A stretch of DNA of 64,000 nt from Phymorhynchus buccinoides (lineage: Eukaryota; Mollusca; Gastropoda; Neogastropoda; Raphitomidae). The translations under genes and the position numbers were made by a program. The notes beneath the pieces are model-generated. The model worked only from the letters and a program-made list of their open reading frames with translations, did not search any database and was not told the origin of the DNA. How positions within the stretch are numbered: the first letter of the stretch is position 1; every line of letters begins with the position of its first letter. Below are positions 44,870-57,078 of the stretch, in pieces. The stretch is from the NCBI GenBank assembly GCA_017654935.2, contig CM065683.1, forward strand, positions 2,622,848 through 2,686,847, in the 5' to 3' direction.

Positions 44870-45542
44870 TCTCTTTCATTTGACCTCTTCGCCCTTTTCT
44901 TTTGCAATAATGGTAAAAAATGACTAACTAGTTGGAAGAATAAGAAGAAACCCTGTTAGCATCAGATCCGTTGTATTGGCTACATTCCTATTGGACGAAG
45001 CCACAGCTATATTATTTCCCTCTTCCTATCTTGTCTTGACTTTGTGATGCTGTTCTTTCCGCCTTACCCGTTTCTGTTCTCTCTTTGTCTACAGCGCATT
45101 CAAAATGCAACAGCTCGTCTTGTCCTTAGGAAGAAAAGGTTTGATCGTGTTAGCTCTCCGCTCTCTGCACTTGTCTGTTAAAGATATAATTGAATACAAA
45201 CTTAACACTCCCTGCTATAAATATCATGCTGTTCTCCTATCGCTTCGTCAGTATTACCATGTACCTGTCCGTTCGCTGTTTACGTTCAGTTTCAGACCCT
45301 TTTCCCTTTCAACTGCTGGTCGACGCTCTTTTGCTGTATATTGTTTTTAGGACCAACCGCATAGAACAAAACCACAGGGCGTTGAATGGAACACCCTACT
45401 TCCAGAAACCATTCAGGCCGCTTCTGCTAAGACCTTCAGAAGGCTGCTGGCAGAGCACTAAAAGCTTCAGACCCAAGGGTAGGCAGTGGTTGGGCCGGCA
45501 TCATGCTGGGTACCGCTGAACGGTCCTTGTCTGGCCGGTTGT
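41216..45542 (+). repeat. Tandem module A3 (4327 bp)
   Basis: Same organisation as A1 and A2 but with variants shared only with A4: GTTGAGCTGTGTGC, GAGACAGAGTCAACTG, TTTGCTCGTGTGAAGC, TACCAATCGGACGAAG, AAATACCATGCTGTTCTTC. LINE parts: minus 42796-42915, plus 43405-44694, partial plus 44950-45461. It is followed by module B1 rather than another A. Confidence 0.95.
43405..44694 (+). pseudogene. Decayed LINE reverse transcriptase in module A3
   Basis: Same disabled LINE, A3/A4-type variants. The partial second copy (44950-45461) differs from those in A1, A2 and A4 (GCTCTCCGCTCTCTGC instead of GCTCAACGCTCTCTGC; TTAACACTCCCTGC). Confidence 0.82.
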
Positions 45543-45561
45543 CTGGCTGTCTACCCGCCAA

Positions 45562-45648
<87 letters not shown>

Positions 45649-45984
45649 CCTTTCCCCCCTTTTCCCCCCTTTTCCCCCTCCTTCGACCTCTTCGACCCTT
45701 TTCAGTTGTAATAATGGTCTAAAATGACTTGTCAACATTTGAAAGAAGAAGACGACAAACTGCTTCTGTCCCTTCGTTAGCGACCAACCCTCTCCGCCTT
45801 CAAAACGAACTCTGAAATCCACCAATGAAGCACACACTTTCTCTCTTGTTCTAGGTTTGTTTCTTTTTGCATGTTTCTTTGTCAAATGTGTGGGGGCTAT
45901 TTTCCATTCTTCTGTGTATAGTGTTTTTGTTTGATATATGTTATTTTATATACCTTAATGTGCGTGTGTGTGTCAGATTTTCCT

Positions 45985-47214
45985 GACTCAAGCATGTCAG
46001 TCGTATCTTGACTATTGCATTGCTCTTCTTTCTGACCTACCTGTTTCTTCTCTTTCTTGTCTCCAACGAGTTCAAAATACGGCTGCACGGCTTTTTCTTT
46101 AAAAACAAAGAGTTCGATGCTATCTACCCTCTTCTCCACTCTCCGTACCGGTTACCAGTCGTAGGTAGAATTGAATACCAACTGAACACCCTCTGCTATC
46201 CATCTATCCATCAGGCTGCTCCCTCTTCTCCACTCTCTGTACCGGCTACCAGTCGTTGGTAGAATTGAATACCACCTGAACACCCTCTGCTATACATCTA
46301 TCCATCAGGCTGCTCCCTCTTCTCCACTCTCTGTACCGGCTACCAGTCGTTGGTAGAATTGAATACCAACTGAACACCCTCTGCTGCTATACATCTATCC
46401 ATCAGGCTGCTCCCTCTTCTCCACTCTCTGTACCGGCTACCAGTCGTTGGTAGAATTGAATACCAACTGAACACCCTCTGCTATCCATCTATCCATCAGG
46501 CTGCTCCCTCTTCTCCACTCTCTGTACCGGCTACCAGTCGTTGGTAGAATTGAATACCAACTGAACACCCTCTGCTATACATCTATCCATCAGGCTGCTC
46601 CCTCTTCTCCACTCTCCGTACCGGCTACCAGTCGTTGGTAGAATTGAATACCAACTGAACACCCTCTGCTATAAATCTATCCATCAGGCTGCTACCTCTT
46701 CTCCACTCTCCGTACCGGCTACCAGTCGTTGGTAGAATTGAATACCAACTGAACACCCTCTGCTATAAATCTATCCATCAGGCTGCTCCCTCTTCTCCAC
46801 TCTCCGTACCGGCTACCAGTCGTTGGTAGAATTGAATACCAACTGAACACCCTCTGCTATACATCTATCCATCAGGCTGCTACCTCTTCTCCACTCTCCG
46901 TACCGGCTACCAGTCGTTGGTAGAATTGAATACCAACTGAACACCCTCTGCTATACATCTATCCATCAGGCTGCTCCCTCTTATCTCTCTGACAGTATTA
47001 CCATCTGTACAAGCCATCTCGCCCGCCACGTTCAACTTCATATTCTCTTTCCCTTCATAATATCTCAAGGCATAAACTTTCATCTGTTGCTCGGCATTCT
47101 TTTGATTTTTCAGGATGCTCTGCCTCTAAAAACCACATCTCCTCTCCCCCCGTCATCAACCCACCCTCTCTATTTTAAAACATAAACCTGAAAGCCCACC
47201 TGTTCCCCTGTGAT
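45985..47214 (+). pseudogene. LINE remnant with internal 94-bp amplification (B1)
   Basis: Reads TQACQSYLDYCIALLSDLPV, LQRVQNTAARLFL, then SVPVTSRR / LPVVGRIEYQLNTLCY repeated (see minisatellite), then YKPSRPPRSTSYSLSLH, KLSSVARHSFDFSG, SPPVINPPSLF and NLKAHLFPCD. This is the C-terminal third of a CR1-type RT with frameshifts. It differs from the LINE in module A. Confidence 0.82.
46130..46985 (+). repeat. 94-bp minisatellite derived from LINE coding, nine copies
   Basis: CCAGTCGTTGGTAGAATTGA recurs with AGTCGT/AGTCG at 46157, 46251, 46345, 46442, 46536, 46630, 46724, 46818 and 46912: period 94, once 97. Each unit encodes the RT block LPVVGRIEYQLNTLCY in a rotating frame. Variants (TACATC/TAAATC, GCTCCC/GCTACC) are interspersed. 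Confidence 0.95.
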
Positions 47215-48141
47215 TGCAATCGTGGAAGCATATACAAAACGAAAGTTCAAAGTGCAACTAAATACAAAAACAAATTCCTCTTCTTCATGGAAACCAAATC
47301 CCTTCGCGTGCATTGAATTGTTGTCATGACACCATCAACTTTGGCGCAGATAGACAGAGAGGGAAGGCGGGGGTGGGGCGGTTGGATTCAGCACCCATTG
47401 ACGCAGCATCACGTCAGAACCCACTGAACGGGTGCTGACTGGCTGGGTCTGTCTCGCCCATTATATGGAAGCGACAGCGTGTCCTGAGTGTAAAAGTTGT
47501 GACTAAATCTTCGATAGGTGCCGGAATGATCCGTCAAGCGATGTCCCAGTTGTTCGTTAGGCCTGCTTTCTGTTGTGGTTTATTGAGGAATACGTAGTTC
47601 TTTTTTCTTTTCTTTTTTTGTCGGAGTGTTGCACACAGATAACTCTTGTCAGATAATGAGTGGTCCTTGGTGGGTGGATAATGTTTTGTCTTGCAAAGAG
47701 TTTCACAGAGATACTTGATGTCAATTGTTTTCCATTTTATTTTGCGTAGTTGTCTTTTCTGGCGGCAAATTTCTTCCTAGGTGTCCTTTGGTAAAGAGGA
47801 TGCACGTGAAAGGAATGTTCCTTGGTTTGCGAGGAGGACATTTCTCTCTCTCTCTGCTCAGTGGACATGGCTCAAAATAATAACCCTCCCTCGCCGCTCC
47901 CCCTCCCATCCCCCGTCAAAATGAAGAAAATAATGTCAAATGAAAATTGGGAAATTAATAAGGTAATAAATGAAGAATGAACTGGGAAGATCAGTAACCG
48001 GGCTTTACCATGATATATGCAAACTGAAAATGACCTGAAGGAATTTTAGAAACACGGATGAGGCACTATGGATGTGCAAAACTGGAACGACCAAATAACA
48101 GGCTTCATTTCGGACAAGGCAAGTGAAAGGAAAGAAAGGAA

Positions 48142-48206
<65 letters not shown>

Positions 48207-49223
48207 TACAGTTTATTTAAATAAAAAGGTGACATTAACTCTAGCGCCATGTATTTTTTGACATTCTTGTTTGCCCGTTGCATCTCAACCAACTATATTT
48301 TCGAGGGCGCATGCGTTTTAGATTAACGTAAGAAACGGTGACATAAGCTTTACAAATGGACGAACATATGGCAGGGTGCTTGGCAGTGAGTGTCTTTGCA
48401 TTTGGTAGAAGTGTAGAGTGATGTTATGAGCGAATGCATTCGCCCACGGTGCTAGAACTAAGAAGAGTTAAGAAATGAAGAGAAGAAACAAGTTATGGTT
48501 GTAGCAAAATATAAAGTGTTCCTGTGCAATGATCAACATGTTGTGCATCGATGAAAATAATATGAAGAAAATGAGCAAGCAAATGAGCCAGACTAAAAGT
48601 GCAAAGCGTAATAGGCAGAAAAGCATATTTCAAATAGTCATTAGACAGCGCACAGAATAAGTACAAAAGCGGAAACTTAAGTTAAATCCATAACAGACGT
48701 ATACCCACAAGTTAAAACGGATGAAAGAATATTACAAGTTTCAATTGAAATTATTTCATCGTCCCTTAAATTAAATTAACAATTTCCTCTTGTTTAAAAA
48801 AAATGTGCTAATATATCGTTCTCTTTGACTCTGCATTTTCCTTTACTGAATCCTGTAATGTACATTAATGTTGATCCTGAAATGCTGTGATAAAATGTGT
48901 TTGCAGTGTGTGCATAGGGGAGGACTTCAGCGAAAAAGACGCGAGCCACCTGAACAAACAGCTTGCAGAACAGCCATCACAGAAGACGAGTTTGCAGAGA
49001 AGACACCAGCAGCGACAATAACGATTCTACCGTGAAGAAACCATCGTCGGCATCTCTTCAGTGACTAAGCCAACATCATCAACATCGGTTCATTATATGG
49101 GAGGAAGAAGATACCTGAAAAACACTTGGTCTACGCGAAAAAGCTAGTTTCGGTTCTGAGGCATGTGCTAGTTTCGGTTTCGGGGGAGGGTGTGTGAGTG
49201 TGTTTTGTTGTGCGTGCGTGCGT

Positions 49224-49283
<60 letters not shown>

Positions 49284-49500
49284 CAACTCTCTCTCTTGAA
49301 CACGCACACACACACTGACACACACATACGCACGCACACACACATGCACGCACGCACGCACCTACTGACACACACACAGGCTGCACACGCGCGCGTGTCG
49401 CGCGCACTATAGACCTCAAGCTCGACACAAAAGTCGTAATTTTAAGCGACCTCAATTTTTTTTCAAAAAGAATTGTTGAAGAGCCCTGACTGTAGAAGAC
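47215..49500. other. Non-coding body of module B1
   Basis: No gene recognised. It contains GA, CT and AC/ACGC arrays. A 62-codon minus-strand frame (47721-47909) is preserved in B2 but has no recognisable family and its preservation is explained by recent duplication. A coding-like patch at 48915-49015 (GEDFSEKDASHLNKQLAEQP) is too short to judge. Confidence 0.55.
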
Positions 49501-49521
49501 TCACTACTCTTATTGACCCGA

Positions 49522-49871
49522 GGGCCCAGCCACACGAGTCGATTCATTGCGACCCGATTTTAACGTTTGTGAGGCACGATATAAAAAATGATGTACAATT
49601 CTACTGTCTAAATAAATCGGATGAAGCCCTACTAGTTATATATTCACTGTATTGTAATCTCCCGTACGACACGAGTCTGATCAAATGTCTTATTTTGGTA
49701 TCGGACATTTCATTTGATTCGTGCATTGCGGTCTACAGGAGTAGAGTCAAGGAAAATAGTAGTGTTATTTTTGTAAATGACGGAAGTATTTCACGCGAAT
49801 CAGGACTCGCAGACATCGTCACAATCGCATCGTATTGGGGTCAAATCGTATGCAGTGTGGCGGCTAGAGCC
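49522..49871. mobile_element. Palindromic element S in B1 (350 bp)
   Basis: GGGCCCAGCCACACGAGTCG at the left and GCAGTGTGGCGGCTAGAGCC at the right. The right half in reverse complement matches the left arm of 30177-30616 (GATGCGATTGTGACGATG against GATGCGACTGTGACGATG; GAGTCCTGATTCGCGTG against GAGTCACGATTCACGCG). No nested hairpin here. Confidence 0.75.
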
Positions 49872-49952
49872 TGTATTCACGTTGAGGTAGTATGAGACTC
49901 ATGATATCTTCAGGGGTGGATGACCAGTAACAAGCTCACACTGAACGGTGAA

Positions 49953-50452
49953 NNNNNNNNNNNNNNNNNNNNNNNNNNNNNNNNNNNNNNNNNNNNNNNN
50001 NNNNNNNNNNNNNNNNNNNNNNNNNNNNNNNNNNNNNNNNNNNNNNNNNNNNNNNNNNNNNNNNNNNNNNNNNNNNNNNNNNNNNNNNNNNNNNNNNNNN
50101 NNNNNNNNNNNNNNNNNNNNNNNNNNNNNNNNNNNNNNNNNNNNNNNNNNNNNNNNNNNNNNNNNNNNNNNNNNNNNNNNNNNNNNNNNNNNNNNNNNNN
50201 NNNNNNNNNNNNNNNNNNNNNNNNNNNNNNNNNNNNNNNNNNNNNNNNNNNNNNNNNNNNNNNNNNNNNNNNNNNNNNNNNNNNNNNNNNNNNNNNNNNN
50301 NNNNNNNNNNNNNNNNNNNNNNNNNNNNNNNNNNNNNNNNNNNNNNNNNNNNNNNNNNNNNNNNNNNNNNNNNNNNNNNNNNNNNNNNNNNNNNNNNNNN
50401 NNNNNNNNNNNNNNNNNNNNNNNNNNNNNNNNNNNNNNNNNNNNNNNNNNNN
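49953..50452. other. Assembly gap, exactly 500 N
   Basis: Placeholder gap of unknown true size. It separates B1 from a partial A module. Confidence 1.
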
Positions 50453-50996
50453 TTTTATTTTTTTTATTGGAGAAAGCCGAGCTATATTATTTCCCTTTCC
50501 TATATTGTCTTGACTTTGTAATGCTGTCTTTCCGCCTACCCGTTTCTGTTCTCTCTTGGTCTACAGCTGCATTCAAAATGCACAGCTGTCTGTCCGTAGG
50601 AAGAAAGGAGTGATCGTGTTAGCTCAACGCCTCCTTGCACTTGTCTGTTAAAGATATAATGAATACAAACTTGACACTCCCTTCTATAAATATCATGCTG
50701 TTCTCTACCGCTTCGTCAGTATACCATGTACCTGCCGTTCGCTGTTACGTTCAGTTTCCTACCCTTTTCCCTTTCAACTGGCTGGTCGACGCTCTTTTGC
50801 TGTATATTTGTTTTTAGGGAACAACGCTAGAACAAAAACACAAGGCGTTGAAGGAAACACCTACTTCAGAAACCATCAGGGCCCCTTCGCTAGACCTTCA
50901 GAAGGCTGCTGGCAGAGCAAATAAACTTCAGAACCAAGGGTAGGCAGTTGTGGACCGGCATCATGCTGGTACGAGAACGGTCCTGTGGCCTGTTGT
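50453..50996 (+). repeat. Partial module A (3' end) right of the gap
   Basis: Matches the second LINE 3' copy of A1/A2 (GTTAGCTCAACGC, ACTCCCTTCTATAAATATCA) but with many single-base losses and gains, e.g. CTGTCTTTCCGCCTACCCG for CTGTTCTTTCCGCCTTACCC. The end AGAAGGCTGCTGGCAGAGC is recognisable. Confidence 0.85.
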
Positions 50997-52340
50997 CTGA
51001 AAATTATCCCTGAAGCGTTTGCATTCTCCCCTCACCTCCCCCCCTCCTCTGGCCTTTACATATCAGACCATGTTCACTGCACGGAGATCTTAAGCTAATG
51101 ACACCTGATTAAATTCCAAAAGAGTAGGCATGTCCCCTGCGGCAGTTTAAAAAATAAAAATTTCAGTCCAGCGTCTCTCGAATACCAGTTGCCTCTTCTG
51201 ATACAGGTCGGAAGTTACGGTCCTAGCAAACGTTTGCTTTACTGGGGGATACAGTTGAAGATTTTTGAGACACTGAACACAAATATTATGAGGATGAATT
51301 TGGGTCTGTATTGGTGTGGCAACTACTTTCGCTTTGCTAGACGAATAGGTGCCATAAATAAACTTAGTAAAGGGAGTTAATTATGAGAAGTTCCTTCCCC
51401 TTATTCATTTCATATAGTCTCTATCTTTAAGCCTCCCCCCCCCCCACTTAATTTTTTCATCAGTTGTTTTAGGGTGCAGCAGATTCGGGGCAGTGTTGAG
51501 GAAATGGGGGCAGATGGTTGGGGGTGATGTAGTTAGGCGGAAATCGCAGTTTGCGGATGTTTGACAAAATTATTCTATCGCGTAAAAGAATTGGGTTAGG
51601 TGATATAATGGGGAAAAAAGAGAAAAAGAAAAACAGTTGCTTGTTCCAGGTGGATTGAAGTCTTCTGGTCTTTGTCAAAATGGATGCTATGGAGTGATTT
51701 TGGTTTTATCTGCGAGGAACGCAGGAAATATAGGCACTCACTGAATCAACCAAGTTATGCTAGTCATTCATTATGGAAAATCCAATGGCAAAGGAGAGAG
51801 CGGAGAGAGGAGAGAGGAGAGGAGGGGACATATTATTTACGCCAAGGTAATGAATAAGCAATTTACAGCTTTTTTACACTCAGCCCTAAGAGGGGAGAGA
51901 GAGAGAAGAGAGAGAAAATGTGAATGCGAATGCAAAATGTTTTATTGCGTTAAAGCCTTAAGCTCTAGTAGCAATTCGGTTTGGTCCAAAACACACCAAA
52001 ATTTTTTTAGCAATGGACAATTGCAGTTAGACAACCGACCGCGGAAAGTTCAACAAAGAGAGAGAGCGAGAGAAAAGAAGGAAAAAGGGGGGAGGGGGGG
52101 AGGGGGGGAATGAAATATTATTTACCCAAGGCAATTTACAGCTTTTTTACACTCAGCCCTAATAGGGGAGAGGGAGAGAGAAGAGAGAGAAAATGCGAAT
52201 GCAAAAAAAAAAAAAAAAAAAAAAATGTTTTATTGCGTTAAAGCTTTAAGCTCTCTTAGCAATTCGGTTTGGTCCAAAACACAACATAATTTGTTTTTAA
52301 ACAATGGACAATTGCAGTTAGACAACCGACCGCGGAAGGT

Positions 52341-52377
<37 letters not shown>

Positions 52378-54619
52378 TGTGGGGGGGGGGGGGTGGTGGG
52401 GGTGTACAAAGTGTGAAAGTAGTTATTAGAGGAGGGAGAATAATAGTGGAGCATTCTAGTTGAAGTTAAATGAAGTAAGAGACATTTTGAGAGATAAGCA
52501 CGAGATGATAAATTAACAATACAAGGGCAGTGATCAGAAAATAAAACACAGCAGACACCTAGTAACAGAAAACATATTTCACATCAACAAGTCAACAATT
52601 GAAAAAATGTTAGTCTAAATTTTTCGAGTAATTCTTTTTAAGAACCTTTTTAAAGGCTGGGTTTGAGGGATATAATTTTAAGGATGATGATAAATTGTTC
52701 CATGATGTTCTCCCTGAATAAACAAAACAAGGTTTGAATAGATTATTATGTGTGTGCGCACGCGCCTGTATGTGTGTTTGCGTGCATGTGCCCGTGTTAA
52801 AGAGTTTTTTTAATTGGGCTTTTCTGCCAAAACAGGTGTTGGGGTGGGTGAGGGTAGCGTGTGACAACGATTTATTTAGAACAAGAACAATGTCCAAGTG
52901 AATCGAATCCGAATTGTGCACATAGAATGCAGAGAGAGAGAGAGAGAGAGAGTATTGACGCAGAGTTGGAGACCGTTGAACGGTTTCTGGCTGGCTGGGT
53001 CACTATGTGTGTGTGTGTGTTGTCTGTGGTGTGTGTTGAGCTGTGTGCTAAACCTTTACTCTATGCTCTTCTGCCAGTCTCGCACCAATCGTTCAATTGT
53101 CTCCCTTCTCTCTTTCTAGCTAGTATCAGAGACAGAGTCAACTGATGTTCTCAAGTAAATGTTGCAAATGCTTTGATTTGGATCCCACCCCACCCTCTCT
53201 TTTCTAACATCTTCTGCCATCAATCACCACCATCGTCAATTCATTAATGTCAGGCGTCTTCCCTTCTGCTTTAAAATTTGCTCGTGTGAAGCACTTTCTC
53301 AAGAGAAAACACCCAATCTGGATCCCAATAATCTATTTTGTTTTTAAACGGCAACTACAGACCTGCATCACATACTTCTGGAGAAAGCTTTTCTGATACA
53401 ACTGAACGATCATCTCTCTTCAAACAATATCCATCCTTATCAGTCTGCCTACAGAGTAAGCCACAGTACCTGAAACAGATCTTGTTCAGATATTGAATGA
53501 ACTCCCATTGCTTTTAATGCAGGCAGAACATCTCTTTACTGGCATTTCTTAATTCGTCTGCTGCCTTTGATATCATAGACCTCCCTATCTTTCTCTCTCG
53601 TCTTGAACACATGTGTGGAATTAACAGACCAGCTCTCGCTTTTCTTACATTTCTGATGGCTTTAAGTCCTCATTATTGGTGATCACTTCTAGCCAATATT
53701 ATCGACCAGCATAACATGAAACACAACTGCAGAACAGTACAACGAACGGAGATCAAAATTCAATTCTTCCAGAAATTGGCAGCTATTATTCCGACATCCA
53801 CAAATGGATGATTCAGGATAAACTTCAGTTGCAACAAGCATACTAGCCTCTGTCTCAGTGGAGTCAATCCAACTTGGCGGCATCATCCCTCTCCCTGACT
53901 CTGTTAAGAACCTATGTGTCACACTGGACAACACACTTTCTATGCATAATCTCCTGACTCTGACCTGTCGGTCCTGTTAGCATCAGATCCATCGTATTGG
54001 CTACATTCGTAAATACCAATCGGACGAAGCCACAGCTATATTGTTTCCCTCTGACATCCTATCTTGTCTTGACTTTGTAATGCTATTCTTTCCGCCTTAC
54101 CCGTTTCGTTCTCTCTTTGTCTACAGCGCATTCAAAATGCAACAGCTCGTCTTGTCCTTATGAAGAAAAGGTTTGATCGTGTTAGCTCTCCCCCCTCTGC
54201 ACTTATTGTCTGTTAAAGATAGAATTGAACACAAACTTGACACCCCTTGCTATAAATACCATGCTGTTCTTCTACCGCTTCGTCAGTATTACCATGTACC
54301 AGTCAGTTCGCCTGTTACGTTCAGTTTCAGACCATTTTCCCTTCAGATCCCTAGACCTGTATAAACTTTCAACTGCTGGTCGACGCTCTTTTGCTGTATA
54401 TTTGTTTAGGACCAACCGCATAGAACAAAACAACAGGGCGTTGAATGGAACGCCCTACTTCCAGAAACCATTCAGGCCCCTTCTGCTAAGAAACTTCTTG
54501 AGAAGGCTGCTGGCAGAGCACTAAAAGCTTCAGATCCAAGGGTAGGCAGTGGTTGGGCCGGCATCATGCTGGGTACCGCTGAACGGTCCTTGTCTGGCCG
54601 GTTGTCTGGCTGTCTACAC

Positions 54620-54676
<57 letters not shown>

Positions 54677-55389
54677 CTCTCTCCTCTCTCTCTTTCTCTC
54701 TCTTCTCTTTCATTTGACCTCTTCGCCCTTTTCTTTTGCATATTGTGGTAAAAAATGACTAACTAGTTGGAAGAATAAGAAGAAACCCTGTTAGCATCAA
54801 GATCCGTTGTATTGGCTACATTCGTAAATACCTATTGGACGAAGCCACAGCTATATTTATTATTTCCCTCATCCTATCTTGTCTTGACTTTGTGATGCTG
54901 TTCTTTCCGCCTTACCCGTTTCTGTTCTCTCTTTGTCTACAGCGCATTCAAAATGCAACAGCTCGTCTTGTCCTTAGGAAGAAAATGTTTGATCGTGTTA
55001 GCTCAACGCTCTCTGCACTTGTCTGTTAAAGATATAATTGAATACAAACTTGACACTCCCTTCTATAAATATCATGCTGTTCTCCTACCACTTCGTCAGT
55101 ATTACCATGTACCTGTCCGTTCGCTGTTTACGTTCAGTTTCATACCCTTTTCCCTTTCAACTGCTGGTCGACGCTCTTTTGCTGTATATTGTTTTTAGGA
55201 CCAACCGCATAGAACAAAACCACAGGGCGTTGAATGGAACACCCTACTTCCAGAAACCATTCAGGCCCCTTCTGCTAAGACCTTCAGAAGGCTGCTGGCA
55301 GAGCACTAAACTTCAGACCCAAGGGTAGGCAGTGGTTGGGCCGGCATCATGGCTGGGTACCGCTGAACGGTCCTTGTCTGGCCGGTTGT
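50997..55389 (+). repeat. Tandem module A4 (4393 bp)
   Basis: Shares the A3-specific variants listed for A3. The first ~850 bp (to about 51850) carry the same dense small indels as the partial copy next to the gap; from about 51860 it matches the other modules closely. A private poly(A) insertion interrupts it at 52204-52225. LINE parts: minus 52625-52748 (no internal stop), plus 53238-54525, partial plus 54785-55310. Confidence 0.93.
53238..54525 (+). pseudogene. Decayed LINE reverse transcriptase in module A4
   Basis: Same disabled copy, A3-like (TACCAATCGGACGAAG, CATGCTGTTCTTCTACCGC, AACTTCTTGAGAAGGCTG). The partial second copy (54785-55310) is A1/A2-like (GCTCAACGCTCTCTGC, TTTCATACCC), making A4 a mosaic. 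Confidence 0.82.
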
Positions 55390-55417
55390 CTGGCTGTCTA
55401 CCCGCCAACCCCCCCCC

Positions 55418-55484
<67 letters not shown>

Positions 55485-55854
55485 TCTCTTCCCCCCTCTC
55501 TCTCTCCCACCCTCTCTCCCCCTTTTCCCCCTCATTCGACCTCTTCACCCTTTTCAGTTGTAATAATGGTCAAAAATGACTTGTCAACAGTTGGAAGAAG
55601 AAGACGACAAACTGCTTCTGTCCCTTCGTTAGCGACCAACCCTCTCCGCCTTCAAAACGAACTCTGAAATCCACCAATGAAGCACACACTTTCTCTCTCG
55701 TTCTAGGTTTGTTTCTTTTTGCATGTTTCTTTGTCAAATGTGTGGGGGCTATTTTCCATTCTTCTGTGTATAGTGTTTTTGTTTGTATGTTATATGTTAT
55801 TTTATATACCTTAATGTGCGTGTGTGTGTCAGATTTTCCTGACTCAAGCATGTC

Positions 55855-57078
55855 AGTCGTATCTTGACTATTGCATTGCTCTTCTTTCTGACCTACCTGT
55901 TTCTTCTCTTTCTTGTCTCCAACGAGTTCAAAATACGGCTGCACGGCTTTTTCTTTAAAAACAAAGAGTTCGATGCTATCTACCCTCTTCTCCACTCTCC
56001 GTACCGGTTACCAGTCGTAGGTAGAATTGAATACCAACTGAACACCCTCTGCTATCTCCCCCCTCTATCCATCAGGCTGCTCCCTCTTCTCCACTCTCTG
56101 TACTGGCTACCAGTCGTTGGTAGAATTGAATACCAACTGAACACCCTCTGCTATAAATCTATCCATCAGGCTGCTCCCTCTTCTCCACTCTCTGTACCGG
56201 CTACCAGTCGTTGGTAGAATTGAATACCAACTGAACACACTCTGCTATAAATCTATCCATCAGGCTGCTCCCTCTTCTCCACTCTCTGTACCGGCTACCC
56301 AGGTCGTTGGTAGAATTGAATACCAACTGAACACCCTTTGCTATAAATCTATCCATCAGGCTGCTCCCTCTTCTCCACTCTCTGTACCGGCTACCAGTCG
56401 TTGGTAGAATTGAATACCAACTGAACACCCTCTGCTATAAATCTATCCATCAGGCTGCTCCCTCTTCTCCACTCTCCATACCGGCTACCAGTCGTTGGTA
56501 GAATTGAATACCAACTGAACACCCTCTGCTATACATCTATCCATCAGGCTGCTACCTCTTCTCCACTCTCCGTACCGGCTACCAGTCGTTGGTAGAATTG
56601 AATACCAACTGAACACCCTCTGCTATACATCTATCCATCAGGCTGCTACCTCTTCTCCACTCTCCGTACCGGCTACCAGTCGTTGGTAGAATTGAATACC
56701 AACTGAACACCCTCTGCTATACATCTATCCATCAGGCTGCTACCTCTTCTCCACTCTCCGTACCGGCTACCAGTCGTTGGTAGAATTGAATACCAACTGA
56801 ACACCCTCTGCTATAAATCTATCCACCAAGGCTGCTCCCTCTTATCTCTCTGACAGTATTACCATCTGTACAAGCCATCTCGCCCGCCACGTTCAACTTC
56901 ATATTCTCTTACCCTTCATAATATCTCAAGGCATAAACTTTCATCTGTTGCTCGGCATTCTTTTGATTTTTCAGGATGCTCTGCCTCTAAAAACCACATC
57001 TCCTCTCCCCCCGTCATCAACCCACCCTCTCTATTTTAAAACATAAACCTGAAAGCCCACCTGTTCCCCTGTGATTGC
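55855..57078 (+). pseudogene. LINE remnant with internal 94-bp amplification (B2)
   Basis: Same element as in B1, ending NLKAHLFPCD at about 57075. Frameshifts and stops as in B1. Confidence 0.82.
55990..56830 (+). repeat. 94-bp minisatellite in B2, nine copies
   Basis: CAGTCG at 56012, 56111, 56205, (variant near 56301), 56395, 56489, 56583, 56677 and 56771. Copy number equals B1 but the order of TAAATC/TACATC and GCTCCC/GCTACC variants differs. Confidence 0.94.

Larger units (their letters stand above)
45543..49952 (+). repeat. Module B1, cut by the assembly gap
   Basis: Starts at GGCTGTCTACCCGCCAACC plus (CT)n (45571-45642). Then a LINE C-terminal remnant (~45720-45815), a second LINE with an internal 94-bp minisatellite (45985-47214), ~2.2 kb of non-coding sequence with (GA)n 48147-48200, (CT)n 49227-49279 and AC/ACGC 49302-49395, palindrome S (49522-49871), and a new LINE piece starting at GGATGACCAGTAACAAGCTC (49915) that runs into the N run. 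GACTGGCTGGGTCTGTC near 47440 resembles GGCTGGCTGGGTCAC of module A (34505), so A and B are distantly related. Confidence 0.93.

Noticed and set aside
47721..47909. 62-codon minus-strand frame conserved between B1 and B2
   Set aside because: The modules are near-identical overall, so conservation is not evidence of selection; no family recognised.
49948..50613. Open frames spanning the N run
   Set aside because: Artefact of reading through 500 unknown bases.
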